From Haplomitrium mnioides (lineage: Eukaryota; Marchantiophyta; Haplomitriopsida; Calobryales), in NCBI GenBank assembly GCA_049999725.1, contig JBNGIS010032453.1, positions 1 to 32,436 on the forward strand: a stretch of 32,436 nucleotides of DNA, written 5' to 3'. Of the stretch, positions 18,668 through 28,405 are shown piece by piece. A program made the position numbers and the translations under genes. Under the pieces are notes generated by a model, which saw only the letters and a program-made list of their open reading frames with translations, was not told where the DNA came from and did not search any database. Each line of letters starts with the position of its first letter. The first letter of the stretch is position 1.

Positions 18668-19187
18668 TCAATACCACTTTAGAGCAAGATTATGGTGGTA
18701 TGGAGGAGAAGGAAGGCCTGAAAAGTATGAAGATTCAAGTTGCAAGAAGTTTGTACTAATTTCAGATGATGCAATGGTGATACATATTCAAATTGAAGGT
18801 TTGTCAAGAGAAGACCGTAGGGTTGTGAGAAAAACCAAAAAACAACTAAAAAGAGTGGGTTTTTTCGAGTGAGGTAGAGACTATTGATGGTATACATCTA
18901 GAGTTGGGGCTGCAAGATATTTCAGAGGAAGCATTGGAAGGGATTGGCAAGCTCAAACAAGGAAATCAATTATTGCATATTTTTCACAACATGAAGTTCA
19001 AGTGAAGACCAAGTATAAAATAGTAGACAAGAAGGTACAACCTACGACATTACCTTTACCATTGGATTCCAAGTTACAAGAGTTACAAGCTTCCAAAGAG
19101 AAAAGCTTGAGAGAGGTAGGGCACATTGGTCACAAATTTACAGATGCTACACTTCAAGAGCTGAAAGTGGGGTAAAATGATTTTTTA
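18668..19187 (+). other. Protease-RT linker of gypsy E
   Basis: Fragmentary frames (for example 18627-18872) with basic, Lys-rich text and no recognised domain; it joins protease to RT in the usual Pol order. The last part (19080-19187) carries LQELQASKEKSLREVG-like text that leads into the RT start. Confidence 0.45.
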
Positions 19188-20282
19188 TTGCCAATAGAAG
19201 AGCTTGAATTCAAAGAAATGTTGAGGAAACATGGGAAAGCATTTGCTTTTACAATAACTGAAATTGGGTGTGTTGATCTAGAGGTAGTAGCTCCAATGAT
19301 GATTTTTATTGTTCCACATGTGCCATGGGATTTACAACCTATTCGAGTCCCTAGAATGCATATGCCCAAGCTTATGGACTTGTTAAAAAAGAAGCTACAA
19401 ATTAGGATTCTTGAACTATCTTTTATGCCTTACTCGAATCATTGGTTTACAGTTCCAAAGAAGAATAGAGGACTACAATTTATTCAAGATATATAACTTG
19501 TCAACCAAGTTACAATTAGAAATACAAGGGTGGGACCTAGAGTTGATGAATTTGTTGAAGCTTTTGTAGGTAGAGCTATTTATTCCATTGGTTATCTCTA
19601 TTCACGGTATGATCAATTCCAACTTGTTGTGGGGAGTAAGGATATCACCACTATAAGAACTCCAATAGGGTTCGTAAGGATGTGCACTTTGCCGCATGGA
19701 GCAACAAATTCAATTGCTCAAATAATGAGTGGGATGAATAAAGTATTGCGGGAGTTTATTCCAGAGAAGACTATGCCTTTCTTGGATGATCTTCCAATCA
19801 ATGGTTGTATGGAAGAAGGTAAAGATGAGTCTTTATGTCATAGGGGGTGTAAAAAATTTGTTACTGACCATATTTCAGACTGTGACCAGATTTGATCAAG
19901 GTTGGAAGAAGTACACTTAACCTTTTCAGGAGCTAAATCATTATTTGAAATACGTGAAGTGGTCATTGTAGGACATTTGTGTGGATGGTATGGAAAAAAA
20001 CCTGATCGAACTAAAGTGAGTGAAATTCAAAGGATGAAGAGCACATTGACTTTGACAATTGAGGTGCGCAGATTCTTAGGAGCATGTGTTTTTAATCACA
20101 TATGGATTCCTCATTTTGCACATATAGCAGGTCCTCTTTTATTCATTATTAAGAAAAGGAAAGAAGTTCAAATGGGAAGAAAAACAACGAGTAGTAAGGC
20201 AAAAATTGAAGGAAATCTTGTCTTCATGACTTGTTCTTCAACAAATTTTCATATGAAGGAGGTAAGCCTATTGTGCTCGTAG
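19188..20282 (+). pseudogene. Gypsy E reverse transcriptase relic (FLDD)
   Basis: RT of Ty3/gypsy type in three pieces. 19188-19496 has FKEMLRKHGKAFAFTITEIG, FIVPHVPWDLQPIRVP, LELSFMPYSNHWFTVPKK and FIQDI. 19530-19895 has GRAIYSIGYLYSRYDQFQLV (the first catalytic Asp of the usual D-L-x-S-x-Y-D-Q block is Tyr here), RMCTLPHGATNSIAQ and MPFLDDLPI with the FLDD box at 19779-19790. 19902-20282 has HLTFSGAKS, VVIVGHLCG and EVRRFLGACVFNHIWIPHFA. Stops separate the pieces. FLDD instead of Y/F-x-DD and the PFLDD context point to a distinct gypsy lineage. Confidence 0.8.
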
Positions 20283-20640
20283 TGGATGCAAGTTCTATAG
20301 CTATTGGATGGGCTTTGGAATAGGATGATGAAGAAGGATAGCGGTATGCAGTGAGATTTGGAGTAAAAGTGTTGAGTGAAAGGCAAAGAAGTTATCCTCA
20401 AGTCATAAAAGAGCTATGGGGAGTGGTGACGACAATGAAAGCTGAGAGAGAGAGTATTTGATTGAAGCACCAGTCATAGTGGAAACTAATTGCCTACCAC
20501 TTCTTGGGACGATCATCAATTGCACCACTCCAGATATTGCTATGCTGTAGTGGATTGCATATATCAAATCTCTAAATCTAGCATTCAAGCATATTGCTGG
20601 AAAATAAAATCAGATTGTAGACATGTTGTTTAGAGCTTGA
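20277..20640 (+). pseudogene. Gypsy E RNase H relic
   Basis: Directly follows RT: LVVDASSIAIGWALE (Asp at 20284), a stop, then YAVRFGVKVLSERQRSYPQV, KELWGVVTTMKAERE, VIVETNCLPLL, WIAYIKSLNLAFKHIAGK and DMLFRA. These are the standard gypsy RNase H steps (D-x-S, S..Q..Y...EKE, TD..PL, HI.GK.N..AD.LSR), with the TD position now TN and the final AD now VD. Several frame changes; non-functional. Confidence 0.72.
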
Positions 20641-21797
20641 TTTAAGGAGGAAGAGATGATCGAAACACGAAGGAGATCGGTACTTCAGCTTATTCTCAAG
20701 CTCAAAAATGTGTAAGTGTTTATCAACTTCACTTTACAGAGGATTTGTGTGATGGAAAATGGTTAGAAATTGGGTATTATCTTAGCACTTTAACCAAAAA
20801 GATGGAGTGGAGTATTGCTTAGTTTCAACAAATCAGAAAGAAAGCTTATCAATACTTATTGCAAGATGGTTATCTTTGGAAGAGGGCTAAATGTAGGAAT
20901 GAGATGCCACAACTAATTATGACACAAATCATTGAACAAAAATAGCTATTCAAGGAATTTCATGAAAGGTTATGAGCTGGACATTGAGGTATCTTTGCTA
21001 CTCATGCCAAGCTTAAGGAGAGGTATTGGTGGAAAGGTATGTACAATGATGTGGTTTCTTTTGTGGAGGTTTATCCAATATGTCAAATATATTCAAAAAT
21101 CTGTCATAGAGATGGTTTGCATCCGACTTATCCGCTTGCCTTGCATTATAAATGGGTTGTGGATTTAGTCACCATGCCTATAGGAGTCTAGCATAGACGC
21201 TATTTAGTGTTAACAAGGGAGGATTTATCAAATCAAGTCAAGGGTACGGCCTTACAAGTGAAAAAAATAGAAGCAATTTGCAGATTTCTGCTTGAGGATG
21301 TCATTTGTTGCTATGGATGTGTGGGGAAGATTACAGCAGATAGAGGAGAGTTAGATGCTCAAGAAGCAAGAGAACTCTTTGCTCAATGTGGGGTCAAATT
21401 GGCTCTTACTACAGCTTATAACCCTTAATGGAATGCAAAGAGTGAACAAATGCATCCACCCATCATTAAATCTCTTGTAAAGGCTTGCAAAGGGAAAGCA
21501 TCTGAGTGGCCAGGGCTTCTTCCATTTGCTCTATGGGCTGATAGAACAACTCATAGCATAGTCACTGGTTACATGCATGCTGAGTTAATCCAAGGCCAAA
21601 AATTGATTATGCCTATTGAGGATCATATTCCAACTGGGAGTGCCTTACCTTGGGAGGATTATATTTCACAAGAGGAGCTGCTTGCAGTATGGATCAGGCA
21701 GCTGGAAAGAAGACATGAAGATATTGAGCTAGCAATGGAAAGATTGAAGAAAGCTTGTTTGAAGACAAAGAGAGGTTTGATCGCCAACATTGATTGA
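20641..21797 (+). pseudogene. Gypsy E integrase relic
   Basis: An H2C2-like start survives in part (FHERL, AGH, then YPICQIYSK near 20950-21095, broken). The core has WVVDLVTMP (first Asp 21162-21164), LTREDLSNQVKGTALQ, CRFLLEDVICCYGC, ITADRGELDAQEARE (second Asp 21339-21341), LALTTAYNP, a stop, and WNAKSEQMHP (Glu 21444-21446), then LVKACKGKASEWPGLLPFAL, ADRTTHSIVTGYMHAEL and LERRHEDIELAMERLKKA. All three catalytic acids can be read, but stops at 21426 and upstream kill the frame. It would insert cDNA into the host chromosome. Confidence 0.8.
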
Positions 21798-22126
21798 GGT
21801 CTAAACAAATTCATGAAGGAGATTGGGTGTTGGTGTATGGCAATAGCTTGGACAATCAACATAGTATACTCAAAAAAATTCTAAACGCTGGTTTGGACCG
21901 TATGTGGTAGTAATAGTTCAAGACAATCTCAAGGTTCCAATCACTAGTAAACTAGTCAAACTCTTCAAGAACAGAGATGGTGCTATAGATATTGAGAGGC
22001 TGGTTTCGGAATATGATCTTTATATAGAGCAGACATCAAGTTCATCCATTCATTTAGGTGAAAGACGACCACAACCTTTTTGATTTTGGTGCATACAGGA
22101 GGATGCACAGGTTCAAAGGGGGTGGA
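21798..22126 (+). pseudogene. Gypsy E integrase C-terminus and polypurine tract
   Basis: Frame-shifted continuation readable as IHEGDWVLVYGNSLDNQH, then WFGPYVVV and VKLFKNRDGAIDIERLVSE, the barrel-like C-terminal domain of this gypsy type. It ends in AAAGGGGGTGGA (22115-22126), a convincing polypurine tract, directly followed by TGTCGTG (22127), the expected start of a 3' LTR. That LTR appears to be cut short. Confidence 0.65.
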
Positions 22127-22255
22127 TGTCGTGTTGTAGGTCAGCTACTGCTTGAACCCACCAAGTATCTCTCTATGAAAGAGGAGTATATAAGAGACAA
22201 AAACAAAAATGAGACAATGTGAGTCAACCGCAAGTAATAAGAGAATGATGCGGGC
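22127..22255. other. Junction between gypsy E and copia B leader
   Basis: TGTCGTGTTGTAGG probably begins the 3' LTR of E. A TATATAAGAGACA word (22187-22199) could be its TATA box. From about 22256 (GTCGACAAAGAGAGAAAAA) the text matches the copia A leader near 6202. The exact break is not visible. Confidence 0.4.
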
Positions 22256-22738
22256 TAAACGGAGGTCGACAAAGAGAGAAAAATACAAGGAATGATAGGT
22301 TAGTAAGTGAAAAAAAAGAAGGAAAGAATGAAAAAATGTGCAATGCCATAGTGAGGATATGGTTGACTGAAGAGAGAATGAGCGTGTGCACACTGCAGAG
22401 ACTATCGAAAGAAACCAGAGACGAAAAAAATGTCGACTAAACAGTTGGGGACGAGCTAGGGTCGTGAGGCTTCACGTGCCCTAGTTCGTACAGAAAATGC
22501 CTTTGAGAAAAATGAAAAAATAGAGTATGTGTGGTAGATAGAAATGGTTAGGATATAGAGAAAGAAAAAAAATGTATTCAACTGGCCGTTAGTATCGCTA
22601 TCAAAAACTTTCTGCGGATGCAATGTGAGTGTAGAAAGAAGAGTGCAAACAAATGATGCAAGTGCTTCCCAAGACGTTGGTGCGGATTGAGCGCATGCGG
22701 GAAAAAAACAATTTGTAGAGTATGTCGTGTTGATAACG
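22256..22738 (-). other. 5' leader of copia B with primer-binding site at 22721-22738
   Basis: Aligns in patches with 6215-6756 of copy A (for example GTTGGTGCG.ATTGAG.GCATG near 22676-22698). Next to the LTR the minus strand reads CGTTATCAACACGACATA, which resembles the complement of a tRNA-Ile anticodon arm, as in copy A but with different substitutions. Rich in AG runs; no gene. Confidence 0.65.
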
Positions 22739-22845
22739 TGTTATCGTATGAGCGCCTCACACATACACATAGGAGTCTCCAAATGAATGATAGATTGAGT
22801 AATGGTAACCTAACCTACATAGGGTATATATATGTCCCTATAACA
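22739..22845 (-). repeat. 5' LTR of copia B
   Basis: TGTTATCGTATGAGCG to CCCTATAACA, 107 bp, gap-free match to 7449-7555, followed by the target duplication ATTCA (22846-22850). In element sense it begins TGTTATAGGGACATATATATA, placing a TATA-like run within about 20 bases of the LTR start. Confidence 0.92.
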
Positions 22846-23060
22846 ATTCATTCAAACTGAAATGCCCTTGCCAACATAGACTTCCTTGCATACATCTTAC
22901 GTATTGTATAGTTTTTATCCAAAATTCATTCATTCATATACATATGCCATGTCCAACCTGAACTTCAATACAAATAGCATACATACTGAATGTTTCTTTA
23001 TTGAAAGATCATTTATTCAAACACATGCATTCATGTAAGCTTGGACTTGAAATTTTTTTG
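22846..23060. repeat. Degenerate ~75-95-bp tandem repeat interrupted by copia B
   Basis: Successive units carry a GGACTTCC-like word (22885, 22960, 23042; earlier unit at 7393 across the insertion), followed by AT-rich text with ATTCATTCA. Removing copia B brings the units to spacings of about 93, 75 and 82 bp. Highly diverged. Confidence 0.5.
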
Positions 23061-23145
23061 TAATCAAATACTTTATTATATATGCAAAATTTACATCAAT
23101 GAGTGGCTTCTTTGTCAAATTTCTCCTCTTCAAGATAGATCTATT

Positions 23146-23210
23146 ATGCACTTGGAATACAAGAAATGCACAATAAATTTGATATATAATGCACTTGGAA
23201 TACAAGAAAT
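23146..23210. repeat. 43-bp direct repeat, two copies
   Basis: The 22-bp block beginning ATGCACTTGGAATACAAG occurs exactly at 23146-23167 and 23189-23210, with related AT-rich text between. No coding role seen. Confidence 0.8.
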
Positions 23211-23299
23211 CCATGGCTTTTGGCCTTTCACCATATTCTTTTCCTACTGCAGCTCCCAAAGCTCTCCACTATAGAAGGCTAGTTGAAACTAGTTACCTT

Positions 23300-24000
23300 G
23301 AGAAGTAACAATCTTGTCAAGAGTGAACTTTGGTTTTATTTCCAAAGTTTCCAAAATTGACTCTTGTCATAATTTTTGGGATGAAATCATCCCACTCTTC
23401 ATGCATCATTGATGGCAATACTCGACATTTTTTATGGATGTCATCTCCATCCAATACCTCTAGTCGTAATTGTTATCGGTGGCAAAAATGCGAGCTTTTA
23501 TTGGTGTTAGCCCCACATACACGTAGCAGTTGTAGAGAGAGAGCATCAAATTCTTTGCTCTGTACTTGGTTATTAAGAGTTGCTCTACAACAGCGCTATG
23601 ACGGCCTTCATCAATCTTGTATCAATATTTGTCAAGGTTTCTCATGTCAAACTCTCACTAATCTCTTAACCCCCACTTTGAGTTCACAACCACAACAAAG
23701 AAAGAGTGAACATGCTTGCTGGTAAGCATGCGTTGGGCAAGTAGCTCTGCAAAATTTTCATGTAATTGCATTATTTGAAAAGACCTCTAGTTGTTCATTC
23801 TAGGTTTTGGTAGATTTAGCTTTGCTAGCAAAATTGTAGTCATTTCTTCTCAAACCATGTAGCACTTGATTGCAGATTCACCAATTTTCTTTTGTCCTCC
23901 TCAAAAATTGTCTAAGAATCCACATCTTCCTTGTTTTGAAGCGTTTATAGCCCCTTGTACTTTGGTTATTTTGATCCTGATGTTTGTTATTGAGGCATAA
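23300..24000. other. Anonymous region with coding-like minus-strand text
   Basis: No gene recognised. Two minus-strand stretches look protein-like rather than random: HSAVVEQLLITKYRAKNLML, continuing YNCYVYVGLTPIKARIFA (about 23610-23470), and LDGDDIHKKCRVLPSMMHEE, continuing WDDFIPKIMTRVNFGNFGNK (about 23450-23330). They are in different frames with stops between. This suggests a decayed gene or transposon of unknown type. The 131-codon plus-strand frame at 23330-23725 is their antisense shadow. Confidence 0.3.
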
Positions 24001-24093
24001 ACTCAAGCTCAACCTCTTCTTCAAAACTACTCAAAGACAAAGGGAAGGTTGTAGAAGAGAACTTGGAGAAGATGGAGACAAGGCTGACTCTAA

Positions 24094-24385
24094 TCAAACC
24101 GGATGTGCTTGCACTAGTTTTTTCTTTTGCACAACAAATTTTTTCCTTGTTGAACCTTCTGTTGGCTTTGCTGCCTTTATTTTCTTTGGATGAAACAATT
24201 CACTAGTTGCTCTAATAACAAATGTTGCCACATCAAGATGCGGATTGCATTGAGCAAAGGTCAATCCAGGTTTCACTTTCAAGAACTTTTGAATGAAAGA
24301 AGTCTTAATGAAGTTTTTTCTTACCTGCTTGTTATTGAGATACACATTGACAAAATCCAAAAGAAAATGCAAAACTGAAACATAG
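24094..24385 (-). pseudogene. Unrecognised coding-like segment with splice-like signals
   Basis: A 92-codon minus-strand frame (24372-24094) reads LLDFVNVYLNNKQ, then KVKPGLTFAQCNPHLDVATF and a Lys-rich tail. A strong donor-like CAG/GTAAGAA falls inside it (boundary at 24324/24325) and an acceptor-like TGTTTCAG lies just upstream at about 24377-24384, so a ~50-bp exon bounded by these is possible and the open frame past the donor may be fortuitous. I do not recognise the protein. A real exon, a relic, or chance are all possible. Confidence 0.25.
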
Positions 24386-25927
24386 CAAAAAACATAGCAT
24401 GCTAAAATACAATTGATGAATTAGAATGAGTCCAAAGACTCAACAACTTACAAGTCCAAATGCATATAAAATTACAAATTCTTGTACAAAGAGATAAAAA
24501 AATGTTACTGTTGGACAACAATGTGATGAACATTCAAATTGTCATTCTTAGAAGAGAACCATTGGCAAACCAAGAGCATCAAGTATGATGTCTAGTATTT
24601 TGAGCAAAAAAAAGTGCCTTTTATTCAATAAGATATGTCAAGAAATGAAGATTGAAGGAGTGAACCCTATGCGTACATAGGATCTAACTTCCTGATCAAG
24701 CGATCAAAGTTAATTCCTTCTAGAGATTTTCAAAACACTAGGACCAATGTGCCAATATGGTTCAACTTTCGAGCTGATCTTTGTTTCAATGGAACCACAT
24801 CTCTTCCTTTGAGATTCAAGAACAAATAAAACACCTTCAAGTCAACTAGTTGGCGTTATGGCCACAATCATCAAAATGTTGTAAAGATGTCTTCATCAGC
24901 AACCGATGAAGACAACAAAGTCCAAGATCCCCATATTTTTTTCCAAAAGTCTAAGGCATAGAATTGGATGACTACTTCAATTTTGATTATGATATGCTAT
25001 CAATGTTGGCAACACTCAATCAAAAAGGGAGATCTACATAAGATAGACTTAAAACTAAGAATATAACGACCTTTGGAAATGAAAAGTGAGTAGGGGAATT
25101 GCAAGATTCAGCTAAGGAAAATATTTATTCTATGATTCTCAATGACTTAAAATATTTCTCTTGAGTTATTGCCAAGAGCTCTAATTCTTCTATAAAAGAC
25201 AATTTGTTTTCTCAAGATATTAGTAAAGACTCTGCTTTGGCTTGGTCAAGCTTTTTTATAACTAAAACTTGTTTACCTCGATTGAAAAAGTGTGATTTGA
25301 GACCAAAAAATGACTTTGATGGTGCACAAGATTTTGAAAATAATGTTTTATCTCCAATGGTTGTATTTGCATACAGACTCAATCAACCTACCAAACATAA
25401 GAGTTGTTTATCTGGGCCAAATTCCAAATAGGTAAATCTTTTTTGTGACAATTCTTTGTCAAACTTTTATCATGACTAAAGATTTATAAAGAAAAAGCTT
25501 GATCCAATATCAATTTTAAAGTTGAAGAGAATTTAATATTGCCAAAATAATTGTTTGTTGTTGTGCAAGATAGATTTCGTAAGAGTTGTAAGAGAAATGT
25601 ACTTTAAGCAAAGCATAAAGAGTCGATACATCACATTTCAATAGGAAATACCAAGAAAAAACGCCAATCTTTGCAATCAATTTACTCTACCTATTAGTTT
25701 CATTAATGGTATATAGAAGAGCATTCAAAATAAATATTATCCGTGGGAAATGATAAAATCTAAAGGATATGAAATCTCTATAATGAAAATCTTAGAGGTA
25801 CTTCTAGAAATAAAGAATTATTTTTCAAAGAATTATTTATGCATAAGTGGATGGATAACATTTTTCAAGGATTGTGAGAATTTTGACTCACAAAGTTTAT
25901 AGTTTGTCAGATAATCTTGCCAAATAA
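24386..25927. other. Anonymous AT-rich region
   Basis: No confident feature. A 75-codon plus frame (25204-25431) without recognisable motifs might be upstream text of the DUF7869-like relic that follows, since it lies on the same strand. Otherwise AT-rich with many stops in all frames, no tRNA-like clover pattern and no long repeats noticed. Confidence 0.5.
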
Positions 25928-26199
25928 AAAGTTTATAACTACTATACAACTTATTTCAAAGAAAATAACCTCGATTACATTCTAAGTCTTTCTAGTTTTA
26001 CTACACATTGGAGAAAGCATTTCTCAAATGTCAAAACTTTTAAATGCAATAGGTTTGTTGTTTGTGAGACGTGTGAAGAAATCTATTTTGGATTCTCACA
26101 AAGGTAAGAAACCACTTTGGACTTTGAATTCAAGGATTATTATGATGCTCTTTTTATTGTTACTTAAATAACTTCTTTGATTTAGCACACTTTGAAGAG

Positions 26200-26930
26200 T
26201 TAAGGCTTGCAAAACTCTCTGAGTAAGAGTTGTTGCTCTAGAACTCACTAGAGTCAAAGCTAGCCTTGGAGATTTTGTTGTTCTTTGTGACCCTATATGA
26301 GCATAGGTTTTCTTATTGTTGGTTTGAATGGTAAACATACTTAGAGTCAAAAGAAGCCTAGGAGTTTTTGTTGTTGTTTGTGATTGTATGTCCGCATAGG
26401 TTTTGTTATTTTTTATTTGAATTCCAAGCACGTCGAGAGTCAAACTAGCCTTGGAATTGTTTTTGATGTTGTTTGTAATCTTATGAACGCATAGGTTTTG
26501 CTATTGTTGCTTTCAATCCAAGATGCGTCTAGAGTCAAAGTGAGTGTAGGAAATGTTGTTGTTGTTTGTGACCCTAGATACCTATAGGTTTTGTTATTGT
26601 TTCTTTCAATCCTATACACACATAAAGTCAAAGCGAGCTTTGAAATTGTTGTTATTTTTGTTTTTATGACCCTATACATGAAGAGGTTTTGTTATTCTTG
26701 GTTTGAATTCTATGCATGCATAGAGTCAAAGTAAACCTAGGAATTGTTAGTTTGTTTGTGACCTTATACGCATTAGATTTTGTTATTGTTGGTTTAAATA
26801 TTTTATGCGCGTGAAGTTAAAGTGAGATAATAAATCTTTGATGGTATTTTTGATACTTTGCATGCAGAGAGTTTGCTATTGTTGCTTGGAATTCTTACTA
26901 TGCTTAAAGTGTAAGGGGACCCATCTTATG
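26200..26930. repeat. ~93-bp tandem array, about eight units
   Basis: Units share (T)AGAGTCAAAG..AGCCT.GGAA, TTGTTGTTTGTGACCCTAT, and GCATAGGTTTTGTTATTGTT. The GAGTCAAA word recurs at 26251, 26344, 26437, 26532, 26625, 26723, 26812 and about 26907, spacings 93, 93, 95, 93, 98, 89 and 95. The first and middle units are the best conserved. It lies inside the presumed intron of the DUF7869-like relic. Long minus-strand frames here (26443-26096, 26679-26440) arise because 93 is a multiple of three. Confidence 0.85.
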
Positions 26931-27728
26931 TGTTGAATACTCCTCTCAGGTTCTTTTAAAATTCTTGATTTCAATACATGTTTCATACAAATATTTATAT
27001 ATCTTCGTGTTTTTAGGTGGTGTAGTCAAATAAAGTCGATGATGGTTTCTCCATTGTGATCTTCAAATGAAAGAAAGAACAAAACTTGCAAACCATCAAA
27101 GAAAATGTTATATCGATGGTCAAAAGTACTTGGGCATTTTAATCGATGGTATGGATCAAAAGAAAATAATGATTCTACGCTAGCTTTAACCACCAAAAAC
27201 CATTGATAAAGATTGTTTGGTGGGTGTGGACATTGTTGGTGCTTTAATTTTCAATCATACTCTTTCTTCAAGAGTTTTTTTAACCTAAATAAACTTGAGA
27301 AGTGAATCCAGTTTGACTATTACAATGCTCAATAGAATATAATGTGAGTTTCAAATGCCTTTACCTCCCATATTGTATCTTCAACTAGACAATACGACAC
27401 AAGACAATAAGAATTCCAATTTTTTTTGGATATTTTAGTCTCTTGATTGCCTAGAATGTCTTTCAAAAAATCAAAGTAGAACTTTTAATAGTCGACCATA
27501 CCCACAAGAAAACTGATCAAATGTTCAACAGATTCTAGAAATGTTTAAAACGTGTCAAGACTTTCATAATAACGAGTTTTAGCATGCGTCACAATTGTCT
27601 TATAATCTAAAACCACATGTAACTATTCTACTATAGACTAGGGATTTCAAAATTTTTCTACAATAGCGTCTATCCATGGTTCAAAAGATTAATAAAGACT
27701 TTAAATAGAATTCACGTTTCGGGCTTGA

Positions 27729-28109
27729 CATTCTACAAACTCTTATAATGATTCTCAAAATGTTTGTGTAACTTCTCAAGTTGATGTTCACCAGCAAGAG
27801 GAAGAGGCTCAATTAGAACGTATACTTTGTACATGTCAACCAATCTATGATATAGCATCTAGATTGCAAGAAGGAACCATTTTACGTCAAATAAGATACA
27901 AGCACAAATTTGACAACCTATATGATGCGAAAGCCAAGATGTTTATTTGTATTGTTGCATCACTCGGCCCAAAAGGCAGATTGTTTTGGACTGCAAAAGT
28001 TCTCAAAGTTTTGCCACTTGATGAGGAGGATTCTCTAAATCCAAAACAAGTACATGTTCAATGGTTTGCTTGTGAGATTGAGGGTCTGTATTTTGAACAA
28101 CAATTTTGA
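27729..28109 (+). pseudogene. Open C-terminal segment of the DUF7869-like relic
   Basis: A 126-codon open stretch, best read from VDVHQQEEEAQLERILCTCQ through PIYDIASRLQEGTILRQIRY, KHKFDNLYDAKAKMFICIVA, FWTAKVLKVLPLD, then KQVHVQWFACEIEGLYFEQQ. The first Met (27864) is internal to the conserved-looking text, so it is unlikely to be a true start. The F-W-x-A-K-V-L and V-H-V-Q-W-F pattern suggests a small barrel-like domain, but I cannot name it. Same strand and spacing as the upstream DUF7869-like pieces. Conservation of the open frame contrasts with stops on either side. Confidence 0.5.
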
Positions 28110-28405
28110 GAGAAAATAACATCCACCAAAAGGAAAATGCAAATCTAAATTACATATCAATATACTTGATGTAGCACAAATCACAATTCTCTCTTTTGAT
28201 TGTCTTCTCACACAAAAATACCAATTGAAGAAAACAACTCTAGCTACCATATCATCAAATCTATTTGAGTATGAAAGATAAAAAGCAATGAATCCTCAAG
28301 TGTTTGAAAGAGAATCAATCAACGTGATAAACATTGAGAGAGGTCACAAGAATCTTGATGAATCTTCCAAAGTTGAATCCAAAGAAACGGAGACCATTGA
28401 TTGAA

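Larger units (their letters stand above)
15101..22250 (+). mobile_element. Decayed Ty3/gypsy element E inside copia B (boundaries uncertain)
   Basis: Plus-strand relics in gypsy order (gag, protease, RT, RNase H, integrase), ending in a purine tract and a TG start at 22127. Many stops and shifts. I could not find matching LTRs or a target duplication, and 15638-15990 holds an RT piece of a different gypsy type upstream of gag, so the block is probably composite. Copia B sequence resumes somewhere between 22140 and 22256. Roughly 0.7-0.8 kb of B is missing at the junction. Confidence 0.7.
7449..22845 (-). mobile_element. Ty1/copia LTR retrotransposon, copy B (twice invaded)
   Basis: The LTRs at 7449-7555 and 22739-22845 are both 107 bp and align without gaps. 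I count 12 differences, 10 of them transitions. The element is bracketed by a perfect 5-bp duplication ATTCA (7444-7448 and 22846-22850), so both ends are original. Internal domains are on the minus strand and colinear with copy A. Two foreign insertions split it: LTR C at 11934-14227 and gypsy element E at about 15101-22250. Subtracting these leaves roughly 6 kb, shorter than A because the start of gag and part of the leader are missing beside E. Confidence 0.9.
25928..28405 (+). pseudogene. DUF7869-like (transposase-like) relic with a probable intron
   Basis: Colinear protein-like pieces on the plus strand. 25928-26103: SSFTTHWRKHFSNVKTFKCN, then RFVVCETCEEIYFGF (C-x2-C). A donor-like CACAAAG/GTAAGAA follows at 26103/26104. 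27060-27290: KERTKLANHQRKCYIDGQKY, LGILIDGMDQKK (27142-27159 for IDGMDQ), two stops, VGVDIVGALIFNHTLSSRVF. 27373-27580: LQLDNTTQDNKN, a shift at a T8 run, FFGYFSLLIA, VFQKIKVELLIVDHTHKKTD QMF (HTHxxTDQ at 27497-27523), a stop. 27729-28109: open frame. 28140-28405: shifted continuation ILDVAQITILSFDCLLTQK and NPQVFERES. The IDGMDQ...QLDN...NKN...HTHxDxDQ order resembles the DUF7869 family, an uncharacterised transposase-like domain. At least four stops and two shifts: dead. Confidence 0.55.

Noticed and set aside
23330-23725. 131-codon plus-strand frame as a gene
   Set aside because: The opposite strand carries more protein-like text; the plus frame is low-complexity and unrecognised.
26096-26679. 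Minus-strand frames with 31-residue repeats
   Set aside because: Explained by the 93-bp tandem array, whose unit is a multiple of three; no protein family recognised.
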